This document shows, piece after piece, positions 14,897-18,917 of a stretch of DNA of 18,917 bases. The stretch comes from UMGS1225 sp034086705 (GTDB taxonomy: Bacteria; Bacillota; Clostridia; Oscillospirales; CAG-272). The stretch lies in the NCBI GenBank assembly GCA_034086705.1, contig JAXDZV010000010.1, positions 1 through 18,917 on the forward strand. Direction: 5' to 3'. The notes under the pieces are model-generated. The model searched no databases. It saw nothing but the letters and a program-made list of their open reading frames with translations, and was not told the origin of the DNA. Numbering within the stretch: position 1 is the first letter of the stretch; each line of letters starts with the position of its first letter. The position numbers and the translations under genes are program-made.

Positions 14897-14967
14897 CAGG
14901 ACCGCTCCTTTCCGCTATTCATATCATTTTTCATTTTTGTGTATCTTTTTTGCGTATCTATAAATCT

Positions 14968-14976
14968 ATTGTATCA
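14968..14976 (-). promoter_or_regulatory. extended -10 promoter of ispD-ispF-deoB
   Basis: On the minus strand TGATACAAT (14968-14976) is an extended -10. The -35 at 17 nt is weak (TTCCCT). The leader is about 65 nt. It lies back to back with the holB promoter ~95 bp away. Confidence 0.5.
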
Positions 14977-15071
14977 TAACGTTTCAAAAAAGGGAATATG
15001 TACACGAAAAAAACAGGTAGCTCAGATTGCATGCCATCGATTGGCCAATGCAAGAAAACAAGGTTGGATGA

Positions 15072-15101
15072 TTGACAACAGAGCGTTTTTTATGATAAAA
15101 T
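15072..15101 (+). promoter_or_regulatory. SigA-type promoter of holB-ricT-rlmD
   Basis: A perfect -35 TTGACA (15072-15077) is followed after 18 nt by TAAAAT (15096-15101). The start of transcription would be near 15108, about 60 nt before the GTG start of holB. Confidence 0.7.
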
Positions 15102-15169
15102 ATCCTTGGTTTGGTATCTGAATAGGCGAGGCATTTTATTACATGAAGAAATCGAAAGGAGCGTGCGCT

Positions 15170-16210
15170 GTGGAGTTTTTTCCTCAGATTGTCGGTAATT
15201 CTGCATTGAAGCGTTATTTTGCCGAACATATTGTAAGTGGACGGCTTGCGCATGCGTATTTGTTCGTTGGTGCATCCGGCAGCGGCAAAACGAGTTTTGC
15301 ACTGTCTTTGGCGGCTGCGATGGCGTGTACGGATTCTGAAAAACGCCCCTGCGGGCACTGCTCTGTCTGCCGGAAATTACTCAATGCCCAGTGTGCAGAC
15401 CTGACATGTATTTCTTCACACGCCGAAAAATCGGCGACTATCCGGGTAGATACAATCCGTCAAATGAAAGAAAACGCAGATATTTTTCCAAACGATTTGG
15501 ATTTTAGAATTTTCTTAATTGACGACGCATCTGATATGAATATACAGGCGCAAAATGCGCTGCTAAAATTGCTGGAAGAGCCGCCTGCCAATGTGTATCT
15601 GTTTTTGCTTGCGACAGATCTTTCCCGGCTGCTGCCAACAATTTTGTCGCGCGTGCAGGTGTTTCACATGGAACGGTTGCATTTGCAGCAAATGCAGCAG
15701 TGTTTAAAACAGCATGCTGCTGCGGCAGCATGCTGTGCCACAGACCCAAAGCGGTATTGGGAAATTTTGCGAATTGCCGATGGGGTGATTGGGAGGGCAC
15801 AAAAGCTTTTTGCCATGACGCCCGGGCAGTACGCCGATGCAGATCAGGTGCGAATATATCGATGTGCTGCCGAGGTGATGGAGCTGTTTGCGCATCCAGC
15901 CAGGAGTCGTGCACATTTATTGGCTTTTTTGCAAGACCATGTGCCCGACCGGGATCAGTGTGGCAAACTGATTGACTGGCTGATGGCAGCTATGCACGAT
16001 TTGCTGTTATTCAAAAAGGGAGCAGATGCGCGGATGCTTGCCTTTTTCTTCGATGCTGAAAGTGTCGAGCGCGTTGCCGCTTCCCTGACTGCCGCGCAAT
16101 CCGCCCGTATATACGAGTCACTTGGGGACCTGCGGCAGATGACACAGGCAAACTTAAATGTGAATAGTATGCTTTGTACATTGGTTGCGGCGTTATATGG
16201 TAGTAAATGA
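15170..16210 (+). CDS. holB: DNA polymerase III delta prime subunit (clamp loader)
   Basis: This is a 346-aa AAA+ clamp-loader subunit that helps load the beta sliding clamp at replication forks. Walker A is GASGSGKT (34-41). A zinc-binding cysteine set C53, C61, C64, C67 follows, as in DnaX/HolB proteins. The Walker B region is IFLIDDASDM, and NALLKLLEEPP (129-139) is the strongly conserved helix. The SRC motif reads ILSRVQ (Val for Cys). The start was taken as GTG 15170, with AAAGGAG eight bases upstream and homologues beginning at this FFPQIVGN segment; an ATG at 15143 in frame would add nine residues but has a poorer ribosome binding site. The gene order with ricT matches the Bacillus holB-yaaT neighbourhood. 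A perfect 12-bp hairpin lies inside the gene. Confidence 0.92.
   Translation: MEFFPQIVGNSALKRYFAEHIVSGRLAHAYLFVGASGSGKTSFALSLAAAMACTDSEKRPCGHCSVCRKLLNAQCADLTCISSHAEKSATIRVDTIRQMKENADIFPNDLDFRIFLIDDASDMNIQAQNALLKLLEEPPANVYLFLLATDLSRLLPTILSRVQVFHMERLHLQQMQQCLKQHAAAAACCATDPKRYWEILRIADGVIGRAQKLFAMTPGQYADADQVRIYRCAAEVMELFAHPARSRAHLLAFLQDHVPDRDQCGKLIDWLMAAMHDLLLFKKGADARMLAFFFDAESVERVAASLTAAQSARIYESLGDLRQMTQANLNVNSMLCTLVAALYGSK
15709..15736. repeat. perfect 12-bp inverted repeat inside holB
   Basis: ACAGCATGCTGC (15709-15720) and GCAGCATGCTGT (15725-15736) flank a TGCG loop. It encodes an Ala/Cys-rich patch (HAAAAACC) between the AAA+ and C-terminal parts of HolB. There is no U-tract, so it is not a terminator. 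Confidence 0.8.
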
Positions 16211-16226
16211 AAAAGGGGACGAAAAG

Positions 16227-17345
16227 ATGGACGAGGAAAAGGTACAACAGCAAGCGCAGCAGCCATGTGCTGCGGATACGCCTGCTTTGGTTACAATAGT
16301 CGGGGTGCGTTTTAAGCCCGATGGGAAAGTATATTATTTTGATCCCGGTTCGTTTTCGCTCAACGAGGGCGATCGTGTTGTTGTGCAGACTGCACGTGGG
16401 GCAGAGTATGGATTTGTCTCCTGCGCTAACCGTGCTGTGCGCATGTGCGAAGTGACAGCTCCGCTCAAAAGTGTTGTTCGCATTGCAACCGAACAAGATA
16501 CACAGTGCTATGAGGAAAATTTGCAGCAGCGTGAAGAGGCGTTGCGGGTCTGTCAGAAAAAGATAGCCGAACATGGGCTTTCCATGAAACTGGTGGATGC
16601 TGAATATACTTTTGACCGCTCTAAGTTATTATTTTATTTCACGGCAGACGGTCGCGTAGATTTCCGCGAGCTGGTGAAGGATTTGGCATCTATATTCCGC
16701 ATTCGTATTGAGCTGCGGCAAATCGGTATTAGGGACGAGGCTAAATTGATTGGTGGGCTGGGAATATGCGGCCGACCGCTTTGTTGTCATAGCTTTTTAA
16801 GTGATTTTGTTCAGGTATCGATTAAAATGGCGAAAGAACAAAACCTTTCTCTGAATTCTTCCAAGATTTCAGGGACCTGTGGCAGGCTGATGTGTTGTCT
16901 GCGGTATGAACATGATGTGTATGAAGAAGAGATTCGCAAGACGCCGAAAATGGACAGTATTGTGCAGACCAAAGAGGGGCAGGGGATTGTAACAGAGGTG
17001 AACCCGCTGGCTGGGCTGGTACGTGTTCGCTTCATTGGCACGAAGAGCGAAATGCCTCCAAAGCTTTATCATCGCGATGATGTAACGCCAACCGGATTGT
17101 CAAAGAAGGATTTGCGTAATCGGGAAACAGTTCAGCGCACAATGGAATCGGAAGAAGAACCAGAGGATCTTCTCAACGAAGCAGAAGCTGTTGCAAAGGT
17201 CGCACCGGAAATTGTACAGAAGGGTGCGGAATCCGCACAGGCTCCCTCCTCAAAGCATTCTGCACGACGCGGCAGCAACAGAAAAGGCCATGGGAAGGCG
17301 CGCGGCACAAAAGGCAGCGCAAAAGAAAACGGCGAGCTGAAGTAA
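16227..17345 (+). CDS. ricT: PSP1-domain protein RicT (YaaT homologue)
   Basis: This is a 372-aa homologue of Bacillus YaaT/RicT. In Bacillus this protein forms the RicA-RicF-RicT iron-sulphur complex, which affects RNase Y-dependent mRNA processing, sporulation and competence. The PSP1 core runs about 20-290. The cluster cysteines are visible in GICGRPLCCHSF (C181, C186, C187) and SGTCGRLMCCLRYE (C218, C223, C224). A C-terminal extension of ~80 residues is acidic at first (EEEPEDLLNEAE), then Lys/Arg/Gly-rich, and is absent from the 275-aa Bacillus protein. The start ATG 16227 has AGGGGA seven bases upstream; a longer frame from 16185 overlaps holB and is less likely. It lies 16 nt after holB and 4 nt before rlmD. 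Confidence 0.9.
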   Translation: MDEEKVQQQAQQPCAADTPALVTIVGVRFKPDGKVYYFDPGSFSLNEGDRVVVQTARGAEYGFVSCANRAVRMCEVTAPLKSVVRIATEQDTQCYEENLQQREEALRVCQKKIAEHGLSMKLVDAEYTFDRSKLLFYFTADGRVDFRELVKDLASIFRIRIELRQIGIRDEAKLIGGLGICGRPLCCHSFLSDFVQVSIKMAKEQNLSLNSSKISGTCGRLMCCLRYEHDVYEEEIRKTPKMDSIVQTKEGQGIVTEVNPLAGLVRVRFIGTKSEMPPKLYHRDDVTPTGLSKKDLRNRETVQRTMESEEEPEDLLNEAEAVAKVAPEIVQKGAESAQAPSSKHSARRGSNRKGHGKARGTKGSAKENGELK

Positions 17346-17349
17346 AAAT

Positions 17350-18917
17350 ATGCTGAAGAAGAACGAATGTGTACAGGCACAAATCACAGATATGAACAAT
17401 TTTGGATTTGGCGTTGCTCATTGCGACGGGCAGGTGCTTTTTGTTCAAAACGGAGTGACTGGTGATGATGCACTTTTGCGTGTGATCAAATTGGCTAAAA
17501 CATATGCAGTGGCCCGCATCGATCAGTTGCTTGTACCCTCTCCGTATCGTGTTGTTGCTGCATGTAACGCGTATCGTAGTTGTGGCGGCTGTCAATATCA
17601 GCATATTTCTTATGCTTATGAAAAAACGCTGAAAGAGGAAACAGTTCGTGCTGCATTACGGCGAGCCGGATTAAAACTGCAGGTGGCTCCTATCACGGGA
17701 AACGACCAGCTGTATGCATATCGGAATAAAGCCCAGTATCCTGTGGTGCAGGGGAGCGATGGAAAGTTGCGAGCGGGGTTTTATGCTTCGAAAACGCATC
17801 GAGTTATACCGGTTACGACGGATTGTATTGTGCTTCCGCCGCTGTTTGGGCAGATTGCAGATGAAATTTGCAGACTTTGTGAGGAGTACGGTGTCAGCGC
17901 TTATGATGAAAAACAGCATACCGGTTTGCTGCGACATATTTGTATCAGACAAGCACTAAGCGGTGTAATGGTGACACTTGTAGTTAATGCTTCTGCTTTC
18001 CCAAAGCAGAAGGAGCTTGCTGCTGCCTGCATGCGTCGGTTTCCGCAGATTCGTTCTTTTTATCTCAATAGCAATCAACAGCAGGGAAATGTGATTTTAG
18101 GAAAGACGTGCTGCCTATTAGCAGGGGATGCGGCGATCTTTGATACGCTGTGCGGGCTATCTTTCAAAATATCGCCACTGTCCTTTTATCAAGTGAATCA
18201 GCAAATGGCAACACGGTTGTATCAAAAGGCCAAACAGTTGCTTGCGCCACGCCCCTGGGAAAACTTATTGGATTTGTATTGTGGTACGGGAACAATCGGT
18301 TTGACAATGGCAAAAGAAGTGGGGACCCTGACGGGGGTAGAAATTGTACCACAAGCGATTGCGGATGCGAAGGAGAACGCAGCACGAAACGGCATACAAA
18401 ATGCGTCATTTCTGTGTGCTGACAGCGCAGCGATACTTCATGAGATGCGGCAGAGTGGCAAATACTACGCGGCGGCTATTGTTGACCCTCCGCGAAAAGG
18501 ACTTGCAAGTTCGGTTATTGACGATCTTTCCGCTATGCAGCCGGATCGCATCTGCTATATTTCCTGCGACCCCAATACACTTGCGCGCGACTTGCAACGA
18601 TTTGCGGTAAAAGGTTATACGGCACATACGGTATATCCCTATGATATGTTTTCCAGAACCGGACATGTGGAGACGGTATGTTTGTTAGAGTCGGCAAAAA
18701 ATCTACCGCACATCAGTTTCACGGTCAATATGGAAGACCTTCCGAGACCAACAAGGAAAAGTGCCACCTACGATGAAATAAAGGCATATGTAAGCGAGAA
18801 ACACGGTTTGAAGGTATCATCCCTATACATTGCCCAAATCAAAGAGAAGCACGGTCTGAAAGAGCGAGAGAATTATAATATCGGCAACGGCAAGAGCAAA
18901 GAACTTGTATGCCCACC
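17350..18917 (+). CDS. rlmD: 23S rRNA (uracil-C5)-methyltransferase RlmD/RlmCD-like, partial at the right edge
   Basis: The frame is open from ATG 17350 to the end of the window, at least 522 residues. It uses S-adenosylmethionine to make m5U in 23S rRNA. Residues 1-60 form a TRAM-like RNA-binding domain. The iron-sulphur cysteines are C72, C78, C81 (CNAYRSCGGC) and C159. The SAM loop is LLDLYCGTGTIG, with SFYQVN before it and DPPRKG after. The catalytic Cys is C406 in YISCDPNTLARD, and E441 in GHVETV is the general base. After the usual end of the enzyme (~450) the frame continues into an unusual tail, ~455-522, with PRPTRKSATYDEIKAYV and a GLKVSSLYIAQIK segment. This tail occurs on many clostridial RlmD proteins from memory. 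The 3' end and stop lie outside the window. Confidence 0.92.
   Translation, partial: MLKKNECVQAQITDMNNFGFGVAHCDGQVLFVQNGVTGDDALLRVIKLAKTYAVARIDQLLVPSPYRVVAACNAYRSCGGCQYQHISYAYEKTLKEETVRAALRRAGLKLQVAPITGNDQLYAYRNKAQYPVVQGSDGKLRAGFYASKTHRVIPVTTDCIVLPPLFGQIADEICRLCEEYGVSAYDEKQHTGLLRHICIRQALSGVMVTLVVNASAFPKQKELAAACMRRFPQIRSFYLNSNQQQGNVILGKTCCLLAGDAAIFDTLCGLSFKISPLSFYQVNQQMATRLYQKAKQLLAPRPWENLLDLYCGTGTIGLTMAKEVGTLTGVEIVPQAIADAKENAARNGIQNASFLCADSAAILHEMRQSGKYYAAAIVDPPRKGLASSVIDDLSAMQPDRICYISCDPNTLARDLQRFAVKGYTAHTVYPYDMFSRTGHVETVCLLESAKNLPHISFTVNMEDLPRPTRKSATYDEIKAYVSEKHGLKVSSLYIAQIKEKHGLKERENYNIGNGKSKELVCP

Noticed and set aside
14897..15169. Riboswitch or T-box in the ispD-holB divergent region
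   Set aside because: No conserved core or terminator/antiterminator pair could be recognised; only two promoters are supported.

Overview
The window looks like a low-to-moderate GC chromosome segment from a Clostridia-type Firmicute, probably an Oscillospirales/Ruminococcaceae-like anaerobe. This rests on several points: AGGAGG-type ribosome binding sites, the Firmicute gene order holB-ricT-rlmD, a type II pantothenate kinase, an NADP-type glutamate dehydrogenase, and an operon resembling the clostridial spore cortex-lytic enzyme SleC. The lineage is inferred from gene content and was not tested by a search. No rRNA, tRNA or CRISPR array was seen.

Left part (1-5818). A partial IS3-family transposase runs off the left edge. 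Next, on the minus strand, is a three-gene operon (3321 to 883): a small Ig-like/regulatory-fold protein, a SpoIID/LytB-like protein with three peptidoglycan-binding repeats, and a second peptidoglycan-binding protein. None has a signal peptide, and a SigK-like -10 element lies upstream, which suggests mother-cell expression during sporulation. Then comes a long, apparently orphan peptide-ABC-transporter binding lipoprotein with its own strong promoter, a possible attenuator hairpin in its leader, and a clean terminator.

Central metabolic part (5819-10212). gdhA and coaW form a minus-strand pair read from a good SigA-type promoter. A divergent SigA-type promoter drives an aldo/keto reductase gene that overlaps, by ATGA, a PHP-family phosphatase gene resembling histidinol phosphatase. 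A long hairpin with U-tracts on both strands ends this unit and the convergent unit that follows.

Right part (10263-18917). The minus strand carries ispD-ispF-deoB (two MEP isoprenoid enzymes and phosphopentomutase), a distant ThyX-like protein, and a membrane-anchored VanY-like protein that has lost every recognisable catalytic and zinc-binding residue. Divergently, the plus strand carries holB (clamp-loader delta prime), ricT (PSP1/YaaT) and rlmD (23S rRNA m5U methyltransferase). RlmD continues into a Firmicute-type C-terminal tail and is cut by the window edge.

No single complete new defence or mobile system is evident. The items most worth following up are the VanY-like pseudoenzyme, the ThyX-fold protein lacking the ThyX signature, the split SleC-like operon, and the RlmD tail at the window boundary.
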